Shown here: piece by piece, positions 50,501 to 63,011 of the stretch
Layout of the letters: every line of letters starts with the position of its first letter
How positions within the stretch are numbered: position 1 is the first letter of the stretch
Source of the DNA: Tyto alba
Taxonomy: Eukaryota > Chordata > Aves > Strigiformes > Tytonidae
Direction of reading: 5' to 3'
Length of the DNA: 64,000 bases
NCBI RefSeq assembly: GCF_018691265.1
Contig: NW_024881313.1
Span: 2,286,501-2,350,500 of the forward strand
Notes under the pieces: model-generated
What the model was told of the DNA's origin: nothing
Databases searched by the model: none
What the model saw: the letters and a program-made list of their open reading frames with translations, nothing else
Program-made: the position numbers and the translations under genes

Positions 50501-53500
50501 TGAGGCAAGGAGGAGTTCAAATCAATAGCAGTGTGTTGTTGACACTAAATGATGTTTCTTCTTGCCACAATAAGACTTGATTTTGTCATCCTAATGACGC
50601 TAGTTTGCTTCACAGAATAGGGATCAGCACTCTCTCAAATCAAAGTTTACAAGTATTAAAAAAGAAGTCCTTTGAAGGAAGTACTAGAGAAATACTCCAG
50701 TATTTGTAACCAAACACATACATTGGATTTGTAAAACGAATATTCAAGTTCTGTTGCACTTTTTAGGGTAGCTGCTTTCAGTGCATTTTGGAAGTCTGTG
50801 TTAAAGGATGTAGGATTGATCAGAGCCGACAGTGATGAAAGCATGATGTTTTAAAAAGAAATGATGCAAACATTATTTAAAATATGGGTAGTAGTAAGAC
50901 CTCAGCTAAAAACCAAGAAAGCCTCAAGCTGGTAGAAATTCTGCATGTTTCACAGAAAAATCTTTGCAGCACTGCCTAGAAAGGGGATGTCTGCAAAAGG
51001 CAAAAGGTACAGCCAGCAAGATGTTACCGTGATAAGTCCAGGATTGCACTCTATAGCATGGTCAGAAAGGAGTAAGCAGTTTATCTTGGCGTGAACTAAG
51101 GATCTTACAGGGAGACAAGTTGCAGAAAGATGTGAATTTGAGAGGAAATAGTGTAATTGTGGGAAGCAGTGGTATGATGATAGCAGCTTATGAGTGTAAT
51201 GTTGGTGGCAACAGTGGGTTATTGAGAAGCACAGGGTTTTTGTGTTGGACATCTGAAAGTAATAGAGTTGAATCATCCTGTTACATTATTAAAATATCCT
51301 CCTCCTCACAACAACGTATTTGTACATTTATATACATATCTTTCACTGTATGGAAGATGTACCTTTTTATCTGAAAGAACATAAGAAGATATTATGGCTG
51401 CATGGTTAAACATTCACATAGTACGTTGTGAATTTTAACTTCAATATTGAACCCCAACAGCCTTTTAACAGTAAGCAGCTTTATTACTAGCTACACACAT
51501 GTAGCTTTTCTGTTCTCTTTGCACTCCTTTCATTGTTTCATATTTTTATGCAAGGTATGGGTTCTCAAATGTTCACAGTGTAAACTGCGATCTCATATTT
51601 TTTTGGTTTTACAGTATCTCCTCTTTTCTTCTATATGATTTTCCTAGTCATCTGACATGAACTGTCCACATAACATGATGATGTTTCCTGGAGAGGAAAT
51701 GCCTCCTATTTTTCAGGCAGTGAAAAAAATCCTTGTGAAAATTACTGTAACTACTTATATTTCAGTAATGGTAGTGAATATTATGTAAGGATTAAGCAAT
51801 GTTTTGTGTCGTTGTAAATGCATGTTAACTGCAGCAAATGAGTAGCACCTAAGAGAAGATGACAAGCAGCTTCAAAAATGTAGCTTATTCAGTTTGTCTA
51901 CCTCTAATCCCGAAAGTTTCTGATGATTCTCCTTCTCATTGAAATATATTTTAATGAGTTAGGTCAAGTCTACATCAGGAGGACTTTGCCAGTTTATTTA
52001 TACTAGCAACACACATCTACCTCAGCTACAACCTACTAGCAAAGTGGTAGTCAGCTCAGTCATGTTCATGCATACTTCTTCAGTCGGTCTCCAATGCTGG
52101 GAGAAGCCAAAAAACAATTTTCCTAGTGTAACTTGCCCTTTATTGCATGAAGTTAACACACTTGTGGAATACCACCAGCATACTCTACTCTGCCATATGT
52201 AGGTATAATATCTTAGCATATATGTTAAGATGCTTACCAGAAAGAGCCTCTAACATCTTGTCAGCAATACAGTAAAGATGCAATAAGTTCAGCGAAGGCT
52301 GTGCCTAGTGTAGTGACTTGTCTCTACTGAAACATCTTTTTCCTCTTAACTGAAATTCTGATCTTGTAAACATTTGAGCGTAACTTTCGACAAATTGATA
52401 GTGGCAGTGTGTGTGTAACTTCCATGTTTCAGTTGACTGTAGGCAGCTGGGATTGTCTCCTCATATCATATTTATGTTAATTTTAATGTTTGATAAAAAT
52501 GTTGGGAGGTTTTAGATTAATACTGCAAAACTTAAGTTTTGTACAGTAAACTTTAACATGAAATTGGTATGATTTATGGATTCAGGTAAACAAGGTAAAA
52601 TTATAATATCTATTGATACAGTTGGTGGGTACAAGGAATCTAGAAACTTGATGTATAAGCTTTACATTTCTCATAATTTGCAGCCAACAAATGAAATTGT
52701 TGCAATTATTTGACTAGATAAATTTACTTTTTTCTGTTTCTATACAGAACTCTCTTTGTTTCTGTACTATGCAATTCATTGCCATGCTATGCCTAAGCTA
52801 TCTCTTAACATTTTCATTCACAATTTATAAAGAGTTCTATTTGCCTTGCTATGCCTGCTTGTTCTCCATAAATACCTGCACTACCTGGGAGTGAATGTAA
52901 AAATAACTCGGGAGTGAGAAGTGTATTTTAGTAACAACCTGAAAAAAATATCTTTTGTTTCTCTTTAGTTACCTGAAATCTACAGTACTACTCTTAAGAC
53001 TCTTTCTTAGAAAGAGACTTTATTGTATGCATGTGCATGCAATACATTCTTGGAACAATTAGTAAAACTATGGGCACATCTGAAGGCGTATTCTGCATTT
53101 CCAGTGAAACATATTTTGAATAAGTAGCTGATCTATTGAGTAGAGTTGTCCATTGATTCTAAAGATATTTTTTTCTGTGCTCAGACAAATCAAGATGGTA
53201 ATCATTTATAATTTCTTGCCTTCATGAAAAGGAGTGATGAATAATATGATTGGAAGGAATGCATGAGTCATGAAACGGAGAGCTGGGCAATCATGGAAAA
53301 ATTCACTTTAAAAACTCTCTTCTGCTTACCAGGATCCGTAATGTGAGTTCAGTTTTCTGTAATATAATCCAGAAATTACGATGATGGAGGTTTTAGTAGC
53401 AGCCATGGATGGATGAAAAACAACCCTTTAAGTCAATTTGAACATTGGTTGGTAGGTTATAAAAAGAAGTTCTTTTAACTCTTAGGTAAAAGTGATGGTG

Positions 53501-54659
53501 GGTACGATGATCAGAGGATACTGTGTCTTCTGACCTCCATATGAACATAAAAATAAAATGTCTTAAAATATGCTACAGGTAATATGGAGTGAATGTAGAC
53601 CCTATGGTGTTTAAAGTATCTGTACTACTTTAAAATAGCTTTGAAAAGGTGTTAAAATATTGATAACTTGGTAAAGCACTTCAGAAACTCTTATTTCTGT
53701 TTTAGGTGTAGATCTGTGTAGCCAGTCAAGATTTGTAGTCTTTTTCATGGGTGTACAACTACACATAAAAGAGAATAAAACCTAAATATTGTTGCTAAAT
53801 AAATGGCTTAATTTGTTGTAGCTCCACCCACAAAAAAAATCCATCTGGTTTTCAGTTTTTCTCCCATGCTAAAATCATCAAGCATGTATTAAAAAATTGC
53901 TCCGTAGAACCAAGCACCAACCCTGTGTCCCAGGCAAGACTCACATAACCAGCTGCAGTTCTCCCTGCAGTGACCTGGGCTAGGCAGCCTAGCATCTGCC
54001 TCGGTGTTCTTTTCAGTGACCCAAGCCAGATTTCTTCAAAGCCTATTGCCAGTATTTTCCCTGCAGTCACTCATGCTAATTTCTTTTACATGCTACAGCT
54101 GTTTTTGAAAGATCTCTTCCCTTTTTCTTTTCTGACTTACTCTTTCTGTAAATTTAAAGAGGTGATTTTTAAAATTACTGGGCAATGTTGACCGTAGGAC
54201 TCTTCTGGTTGTCTTGCTTTAAGGCATATGTCAGCACTGTTCTGGGCAAATTAGATTGACTTTCGAAAGGAAAGTTCAGTCTTGCCTGTGGTTCTTATGG
54301 ACAAAGAATCCTGATCTTGAACTGAATTAATTACATTAATTAACTTGTGCGAATCAAGGTGAAGCTGTTGGTGGTGGCGTGGGACAAGGCAGAGTTCAGA
54401 AATGTTCAGAAACAAGGAAGATATTTCTGTGAACTAACAGCATGAAAAGATTATGTGACAAAATGCTCTAAATGAGAATAAAAGGCTATTAATTGTATAA
54501 ATCTGTTAATTATTGGATTAAGCTGACCTCAGGAAGGCAATATTGCTAAATAGTTAAATGCAAAACAGTAAAGTGTAAATTTGTCGTTTTGGGGGAGATA
54601 TAGCTTAGCTTTCATAATAATTGCCAGTGGAAGGTATGGAAAATCTTTTAGAAAGGCTA

Positions 54660-54759
54660 TTTTTTTTTTTTTTTTTTTTTTTTGGAAGTAAAAACAAAAG
54701 TCTGTCTTTTTGTTTGTTGTTGTTTTTTTTTGTTGTTGTTGTTGTTTTTTTTTTTTTTT
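54660..54759. repeat. Poly-T and (TTG)n simple repeat
   Basis: A 24-base T run, then unique sequence, then (TTG)n and further T runs. It yields poly-Lys/Gln in the minus-strand open frame, which is therefore not a gene. Confidence 0.9.
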
Positions 54760-55916
54760 CTGTAAGGCATTAAAATACTGGTAAGGAAGCCAGAGGTTTT
54801 GGTTCTTTGTGCATTTTACAGTGACTATATTATAGGAGAGGTTGTGCACCTTGCTTTCAGTCTGTAGTCTTAAAAATTCATTTGGAAACTCTAAAACAGT
54901 TTATGTGGGCAAGTAATTTAAAAAACAACCCAAAACTCTGGCTACTACTGAGTGACTAGCATTTGCCTTAGCTGAAAATGCAAATGATATGCATCATGTG
55001 AACATTCTACCTTTTCTAGATCAACATAAAATGCTTTTTCAGTCATCTTTATTCTGAGACAACTGGTCTAAATATTGTTTGTATAAATACTGCTCTACAA
55101 GGTAAATTGAAGCATAGTAAGGATGATTGATTGGGAGAATCACTTCAGAAACTGGAGAAGATAGCCTTGCTATGCCCCTTTCCCTAGCCACATTTTCTCA
55201 CCACTTTTATGCAGGCTGCTGGTTGTGCATCTCTACATTCTTTTGCTGTGTTAGTTTTAATCTTAAATGATTTTCTGATCTGACCATATTAGTGCTAGTT
55301 CAAGGAAGGAGTGGGAAAAAGGCAATTGAAGAGTACAGGAGGCAGTCATGAAGCGATACTCTGAGCCAGTGCCTAGGTATGGTGTTAAAAAAATACTACT
55401 GCCAGGTACATAAAACGCACAGGGTAATAAGCACTTACTGTCTCTGAAGCTTATCTCACTGTATTTTACAACAGCAGAGGTACAAATTATAACATGTTTG
55501 GTTAATTCTAACTCTGATTTACTAATTTCTACTTTTGTTGATATTTTTAGAAAGTACATCATCATTTTAAAAAACTCTTAGACACTAGAAAAAGCCCCAT
55601 ATTGTCTGAAAAAAAAAAAATAAAAAAAAAGAGCCATTTGGCTCAATATGATAGGGCTTTTCGTAAATAAATTCCCTCTGATGCATTGTTTCTTCAGGGT
55701 TCCAAAGTAGTCAAAGGTAAAAATTTATGTGTAATTTATAAAGCTTAGTTGACATCCTGTGTATAAAAATTCAAATGTTATTATGTAATTTTTCTCATAT
55801 ACACTTCCATTAGTTCATCTGTCTTGTAATCCTTTGGTTTTCAACATTTACCAAATTTTTTCGCTACAAATAACTTGAGCAAAAACTGTTACGGTGTCCC
55901 ATAAATCAAATTACAG

Positions 55917-56999
55917 AAGCACAGAACAGTTGATGTCAGAAGGCACCTTTGGAGATAGATCATCTTAGTCCAACCCCTCAGCTCAAAGGAGAGTCAGCTA
56001 GAACAGATTCCTCAGGACATTTTCTGGTTGGGTTTTGAATATCTGCAAAGGTGGAGACTCCACAACTGCTTTGGACAACCTCCTCCAGTCTTTGATTGTC
56101 CTCACAGTAAAAGAAGTTTTTCTTATTTTTAAATGGGATTTCTTGTATTTGTAACCCCTAACTTTTGTCTGAGCAGTGGATACCACTCAGAAGACTCAGG
56201 CTTCATCTTCTGTACTCCCTTCCATCAGAAATGTCTAAAAATAGATAAAATCCCCTGAGCCTTCTCTTCTCAAGGCTAAACAATCCCAGCTCTCTCAGCA
56301 TCTGCACATATTCCATGTGCTTCAAACCCTTAATCATCTTTGAGGCCCTATGCTGAACGCATTTTAATAAGTTTGTGTCTTGTACTGGGGAGACCAGAAC
56401 TGCATACACTACCCCAGAAGCATATCACCAGTGCTGCCTAAAGGGGAATAATCTCCTCCCTTGGCTTTGTGGTAATGCAATGGTCTTGGCCTTTTTTACT
56501 GTGAGGACACATTGGTGGTTCATGTTCAACTTTGTGTCCACTAGGATGCCTGAGTCCTTTTCTGCAAAGCTGCTTTCCAGATGCTTGGCTCCCAGCCTGT
56601 AGTGTGGTGCATAGAGTAATTATTTTTGGTTATTGAGGTGAGGCTGATCAGCCTGTAGTTCCATGGACCCTCCTTGCTCTCCTTGAAGAAAAGAGTGGCA
56701 TTTGGTTTGCTCAGGTCCTTAGGACCCTGCCATGATCTCCATGTCCTTTCAAAGATTACTGTGGCCTTGATTACCATGATTAGCCACCTCCCTCAGCACT
56801 TGTTAGTCCATCCCTTCAGGGCCCATAGGTTTGTGTACATCCAGTTTGTTTAAATATTCCCAAACTTGATCTTGCTCCACCTGGACCAGTCTGCTGTGCC
56901 CTGGAATTTTGCACTGGATTCATGGACCTGGGATTGCTGAAGGCTTGTCTCACCAGTAAAGAGTGATGTAAAGAGAGCATTAAGGATCTTCATATAAAC
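55917..56999 (-). mobile_element. Older CR1 LINE (copy A), 3' part
   Basis: On the + strand this begins in the 3' UTR (a 'ccaacccctcagctcaaag' block, then 'gttgggttttgaatatctgc' and 'ggtggagactccacaact'). It continues through the 'cttctcttctcaaggctaaaca' block into RT coding sequence on the minus strand, including 'aggctgatcagcctgtagtt' and 'cagggcccataggtttgtg'. It is interrupted at about 57,000 by copy B and resumes near 58,126. The reading frame is broken repeatedly, so the copy is inactive. The order and diction are those of avian CR1. Confidence 0.88.
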
Positions 57000-58125
57000 A
57001 TAGAATGTTTTGGGTTGGAAGGGATGTTAAAGATCACTTCCCTTGTCCTGCTGACCACACTTCTCTTGTTGCAACCCAGGACACGGTTGGCTGTCTGGGC
57101 TGCAAGCACACATTGCTGGCTCATACTCAGTTTTCCATCCACCAACACCCCCAAGTCCTTCTCTGCAGGGCTGCTCTCAATCCACTCATCACCCAGCCTG
57201 TATTTGTGCAGAATCTTGCACTTGGTCTTGTTGAACTTCATGAGGTTCACACAGGCCTGCCTCTTGAGCCTCTCAGGGTCCCTCTAGCTGGCATACCTTC
57301 CCTCCAGTGTGTTGACCACAGCACACAACTTGTTGTTGTTGGCAGACTTGCTGAGGGTGCACTCAATCCCACTGTCCATGTTGCCAACAAAGATGTTAAA
57401 CAGCGCTGGTCCCAGTAAACTCTAGTTTAAAGCCATCTTCCCTATGACCTGTGACCAAAGATACTCTTCCCCTTCTCTGACAGACCCCAGCATCCCTGAG
57501 TAGAGCAGGTTTCTCGAAGCAAGTCCCATGGTCTAAGTAGCCAGAGCCATGGCTGTGGCACCAGTCCCATAACCAGTTGATGATTTTCCAGATTCAACCA
57601 GCCCTTTCAACCCCCTTCCCTTTGACCGGGAGGATTGATGGAAAAACTACCTGCGCTCCACAGTCCCTTGTTGCCTCTCCCAGGGCTCTGTAATCCTTGG
57701 TACTACTCAGACTACTCCTGGCTGTATCATTGGTTCCAGTGTGAAACCACAGCAGTGGATAATAGTCAGTGGACTGTACAAGGCTCAGTAGCCTCTCAGT
57801 GACATCCCTGACATGAGCCCCCAGTAAGCAGCACCTTTCTAGAGAGTGCGTCAGTTCAGCAGATGAGTGCCTCTGTACCTCTCAGAAGAGAGTTGCCTGC
57901 TACTATTACACATTGCCTTTTCTTAGTTGCACTGGTTGTTATATGGGGAGCAGATGGGGGCTGCCTTACTCGGCTCCAGTGTCTCTCCTGACATGATGTT
58001 TGCTCTCAGTCTGCAGAGTGGTGAAGCAGTTCTGCAAGGGCACCTCAGGCTTTGGGGGAAGTCTCTTTTCTCCTGTAGGTCCTTACTGTTGCAAGCTTTC
58101 ATTCTTGTGCATTATGTTCCCCTTC
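57000..58125 (-). mobile_element. Younger CR1 (copy B), internally deleted, with ORF1 esterase
   Basis: The 3' end, read on +, is 'catagaatgttttgggttgg', the classic avian CR1 terminus. Reading the minus strand upstream from it gives the C-terminal RT segment (57,050-57,417), with [12 protein letters not shown] and [18 protein letters not shown]. The palm motif, normally F/YADD, reads SANN here, so catalytic aspartates are lost. At 57,418 this joins directly to ORF1 (about 57,430-57,900), recognisable by the SGNH/GDSL-type esterase text GAHVRDVTERLLSLV and the GTND block. A frameshift falls where the catalytic D-x-x-H block should be. Endonuclease and most of RT are missing, and part of the 3' UTR is also deleted. 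The 5' edge, inside 58,090-58,137, is approximate. Dead element. Confidence 0.8.
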
Positions 58126-58530
58126 CTTTCTTGGCCTGCTGTTTGTCTTTTGTGACCAAGTTCCCATTCAGCAGCAGGCCCACACATTCCCTAGTCTTCC
58201 TTTTGATGCTGATGTACCTGATGCCCTTCAAATCCCATCATCTCATGGTCATTGTAGCAATGGTTTCCTTTAGCTTTTATATCCCTGATCAGTTCTTCCT
58301 GGTTTGTAAGTATGAGGTCCTGCAGAAAGCTTCCCCCTCAACAGCTCCTTGATAATTTGTGTCATGAAATTGTTGTTAACACACTCCAGAAAACCTCTGG
58401 ATTGCTTGTTCCATGCTGAGGTGTTCCTCAAGCAGGTACTGGCATGGTTAACATCCACCATGAGGACCAGGGCCTGCAAATGTGAGGCAGTCATAGAGGG
58501 TGTTATCCAAGGGATTGCTCGACTCGTAGA
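58126..58530 (-). mobile_element. Older CR1 (copy A), 5' part with endonuclease
   Basis: After copy B, the + strand resumes 'cccattcagcagcaggccc' and 'cctagtcttccttttgatgc', the CR1 region just before RT and the expected continuation of 55,917-56,999. Farther right, the minus strand encodes the endonuclease C-terminus: LQALVLMVDVNHAS (family: ALVLMGDFNHPD), then WNKQSRGFLECVNNNF. The catalytic DFNH motif is DVNH here. The sequence between endonuclease and RT linker is shorter than in intact CR1, indicating another internal deletion. Similarity ends near 58,530, so the element is 5'-truncated inside the endonuclease. Confidence 0.82.
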
Positions 58531-61500
58531 TTAAGTTAAAGGTAAGAAGAAATAGTTACTTTTCGAAAGGAAGAAAGGGTAGAATATATAGAATAGGTTA
58601 GAAAAAAATTACTTTCTTGTCTGATATTAGGAATTGGTCATTGGGGTAGAGAACTTATTTTTAGCCAAGTACTGTATATGAAGCAAAAGATTAGTGAATA
58701 TTTTGCTAAAAAGCTTAGAAAAATGGCAACTAAATATTTTTCATTTTCTTGTGCATTATTAAAAATCCTTCTGTGAAAACATGATCATCCTCACTATTTC
58801 TTTTTGACAACCAATTCCACAAAAATTTCTATGAACAGATGATTAAAGATATGGAAGGAAGACTGGAGGAGGAAGGGGTTGCATGGATGAATTGCTAAAA
58901 GTCCTGTGATGCAAGGTCAAGGTTTCATTTTTGTCACTGATTCTTTTCTGATATCCAGTCTTTTTCAGTCTTTTAGTCTCAAATATATTTTTAAAATATA
59001 TTGTTGTTAGAACTACAAGCAAAGTTTAGTGATTTACCTTTTTTTTTTTTTTTTTTTTTTCTGAAATTTTTAGATTAGGACAGTTAGAGCATGCTGGAGA
59101 CCTTGTGTTTGTTGGTATTTGAGCCTTGGAAGTTGCAATGTTCTAGCTTTCTTACATTGTTCTCAAGTAGATGGTGTGCCCATAATCTTAATAATTTAAC
59201 AACAGCAAAGACGCAGCTGAAGTGCATTCCATTCATTCAGCACAAGAGGCGTTACTTGTTCCATATGGTTGTGTCTACCAACCTGTTAGCTAAAACGTGA
59301 TTAGAAGTTGAGTTGCTTTCTCTCATGCTGCCTTTGTTATTCTGATTACAAGAGTATGTTACTCCATAAGTCTGGGCATTTCTTTACACAGAGCATGATT
59401 TTTCACGGCACACTTATTATGCCTTTTACTTGTTGTATGAAGTAGCAAAATTAAGTGGTTTGCATAACACTTTTTTTTTGTAGAATACTGAAAAGAACAT
59501 AGCATATGCTGGTGTTGGTATATACTCAAAATGGCTGTTTTATTTCAGGGATAGGCTATACATCCCCCAAGATGTGGGCAACATGAATGAGGCCTGCTTC
59601 TACTACTAGATAATAAACTTCCATTACTCCCTGATATAATGTCACTTCGTATCTTATGTCAATTTACTTCATCCATTGCAGTCTTTGAGGGTGATCCTTA
59701 TGTGTAGAAAGAAAAGAAGAATGACAGGAGGATAGACTTGAAAGTCTGCATTTATGTCTGAGCTGTGATACTGAATTTTTATTTTCTCCAAAATCATACT
59801 TTTACATGTTGCTGGTTTGACTGGGCAGCCTAGCTGAGTGGCTTGCATGTTAAATCTAAAAATAAAATCAAACAATCAAATGCCTCTTTCAAGAGGAGGG
59901 GGAAAATGGGCTACTTTTACATTTTTTTTTTCAAGTATTTGTAAGTTGATGTGGTTGACTTTAATTGATGAAACATCAGGTAGGGAGCTGCTTGGTTTTT
60001 GGTTTGGTCTGGTTTGTTTTTTTGTTTGTTTGTTTGCTTTTGTTTTTAAATCTTTTCCCTAGAGTCTTCAGGTGGTTTGAAGCCTTTATGACAATTAATT
60101 CAGATGACTCAGATGTCAAGTCTACTTCTAGTGACAGCCCAGACTTTGGTTTGTAACCCAGAATTAGATCGAGGAGTTGCCTGATTCTTAATAGCTTACA
60201 TGGATTTTTACAGACATTGTTTTATAGTGAGTATTTTTGCTTAAAATTATTTGCAAGCATTGGTTTTAGAATGAAAAAACCTCTTACAAGCATTTTCCTG
60301 AATAAAAGTCTCTCTCATTTGTTGTAGTCTTCTGAAAATTTCTCACGGTTCCTATTCAGAAATGTACCTAGCAGTATTCATAACTTTGGCTTACTTTGCA
60401 CACCCTGTAGTTATCTCTGGTTGCTATTTTTTGGTGGTGGTGGACAAAAGAAGGTCTTTGAGAGCTTGGGTTAAAATGGAGCTCTGGAAAATTTTGGAGG
60501 TTGAACCTATGCTTTCTGCCAAAATTGTAATGGTGAATGCGTTATTGATTTGTATACCTCGGGGTGTTGCAGCGAGAATCGGGAGATGACAGTTTCGGTT
60601 GCTGATTCGTTGCCACATGCACTCTGTGGCCCTCTTCTGCTCACTTCCTTTTAGTAAAGTGAAGATGACAGATTTACTGAATGGTAAATGCAGATAAAAC
60701 TGAGTGTTCCTTTCTTCTTCCTGATCTCAAGATTTTGTCAGAATGTACAAATAGCTGTGATGAAAAAATGTGAGGAAAGGAAACTAGATTGATGGAGGTG
60801 AAAAATCACACCAAGAGTGACGGAGAGTGAGAAAATCTGTGAACCTGTGTCTTAGGTGAGGATGTTTCATCAAAACTGACATTTGCCAGCATGATCCTTT
60901 TGGGATAAATACAATTACACCCGGTATTCCCTTAGGGACATTTATTATAAGCAGACATTATTGACTACAGACAGACCCAAAAATGATAGGAACACGAAGA
61001 AATGCAATTAGTTTCTTATACACTGAGAACTATGTATGTGAATTTCTCATACGCTTTCTCTGTATTCTTACAGAGGCAGTGAAGATTTCAGTGAAACTTT
61101 CTAATCGGGTAAATTAAGGCTGATTTATTCTCCTCCTTGGGCTTGATACTTCTCACCCCCTTTTCTAATCTCAGGCACTTTTTTATTTAACCTTTGAAGG
61201 CAAACATTACTAAATCATTTATATGTGAGAGAGGTCATTTGGGAAATTTCTGATTATATGAATAGCAATAATTGCATTTTAATCAGAAAAAGATCAAGAA
61301 TTGAATCCTGTTTTCTTACCGAAACTGTTTCAACCTATATATTAGTCCATTATTTTCTGTGACCAGCTGTCACTTTTGAACACTTTTGCGTGAGAGTATG
61401 AACAAACTCAAGAAGTGAAGTCTGGACCCACAGTTTTTCATGGTGATTTATTTGTTTTTGGTTTTGAACCTATAAGGAAACCTCTACAGCAATAAAACAT

Positions 61501-62976
61501 TGTAATCTCGCATTCAAGACTCTTATTAAGGGAATTGGTGACCAGATACATTTTTCTCCAAGTCAAAAAGTCCATGCTCTTGTTCAAAAAAGATGCCGTA
61601 ATAAGTTGACATCAAATGTTAAATGACAAAACAGCTTCCTGAATCTCTTTATTTATAGGACCCACATCTGGGTTCTGTGAGCAACAGGCAACATACTTCA
61701 TAATTTTTTAAAAATTTGATTACAGTAAGTACTTTCTTATGAATCCAAATAACTGACTCCAAGGGCAAATTACTTTTGGCTCAGTGATCTGATGCTGAGA
61801 TCAAGTATATCTTTATCTTTGGTAGGCTTCCCAAAGTATCTTCCCTCTGTCTACTAAGACCTAAGTTCTTTGAAGGCTGTTTTGGTTCAGTTGCAGAGAA
61901 AAGCATAGATACCAGCACCTTGCCTGTAATTTAGTTTCTCCAAGTTTTGTTTTATTTACAATATAGCATTTTTTTAGATTTGGGATTGTTTTAGAACATC
62001 CCTTGTCATAGTGATAAAAATACTCAGCCCTTATAACAGTGTCATTCTCTTGAGAATTTTTAGAGATTGAGTTCAGCTTGTGCTTGGTTGTTTTGATTGT
62101 GTTTTAAATGAAGAAAGGAAATACTCTACTGTACAGTAAAATTGGAATACAGATTTTACAGTTTTTCTAAAAAGAATAATTGATGTTTGAGAAATACATA
62201 GGATAATTAATTGCTTTCAAATAAATCATCTTAAATTTCCTGTATTTGTGATTTTTTTTTTTATTGTTAAAAATAGTCCAAAAACATATTTGTATGTCAG
62301 CTATTTTGGACTTATAGTTTATACTGTACTTTTCTCTATATTGAGATTAATGATGAGAAAAAGGGTAAGGCATTTTTGTTATGGCCAATTTATTTAATTT
62401 CAGACTGTATTATCATTTGGTGAAAGCCCTATTGATTAGCCTTCATAGCTTTACAGAGCTTTTCTTCTAAGCACTTAAAGTTTGAGTTGTCTCAGTCCCA
62501 TAGGACTGAAAGAAAGCTGTTAGTACCACGAAATTCTTCTCTCTGTTTCCAACAGCTTGAAGCTTCTTCTTGGAATGCAAAATATTAGCACATTAACGTT
62601 ATTAACCCCTTTAGTACAAAATGCTTTTGGAAGGAAAAATATTTTTATATCTTCAAAGTCTGTATTGTCTTTTCTATATGAGTACAGTTTCTTAAAGCTG
62701 AAAAATGTGTTGCTGTGCAACAAACAGATGCTACTCTAACAATGCAATACATTATGTACCAAAAATGATCGTGGTTTTAATCATAGATGCTGATTTAATG
62801 AGACAAGACTAGCTTACATCAAAAATGGATTTAGGGTGTGATTTTGTTTTCTCTGTGTTTTCTCTACATAATTAATAGGAATATGGTACCTTATATATTC
62901 TGTTTTAAATTTGAAAGTGTACTTTGGTTTTATGCCATTTTATACTCCTGGTTTCTAATTCTGCCTTATATAGTAA

Positions 62977-63011
<35 letters not shown>

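Larger units (their letters stand above)
47045..55916 (+). other. Intron-like non-coding sequence
   Basis: No coding exon I can support. A somewhat GC-richer block at about 48,330-48,640 stands out from its surroundings. Within it, 'gggtttttcag' followed 41 bases later by 'gtgagtaac' gives the outline of a tiny exon, which is weak evidence. The rest is AT-rich with T runs near 47,589 and in the block at 54,660-54,759, and A runs at about 55,609-55,630. Confidence 0.5.

Noticed and set aside
53025..53046. Near-palindrome around 'gcatgtgcatgc'
   Set aside because: Short and alternating purine/pyrimidine. Within chance expectation for AT-rich DNA of this length.
57005..57418. 137-codon + strand open frame
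   Set aside because: It is antisense to the CR1 reverse-transcriptase C-terminus.
57927..58352. 141-codon + strand open frame
   Set aside because: It is antisense to the CR1 elements, whose coding text is on the minus strand.
60061..60155. Possible terminal exon after a pyrimidine tract, rich in Ser and Asp
   Set aside because: The acceptor is plausible, but the frame stops after about 30 codons with no donor, no polyA signal close by and no recognisable protein.
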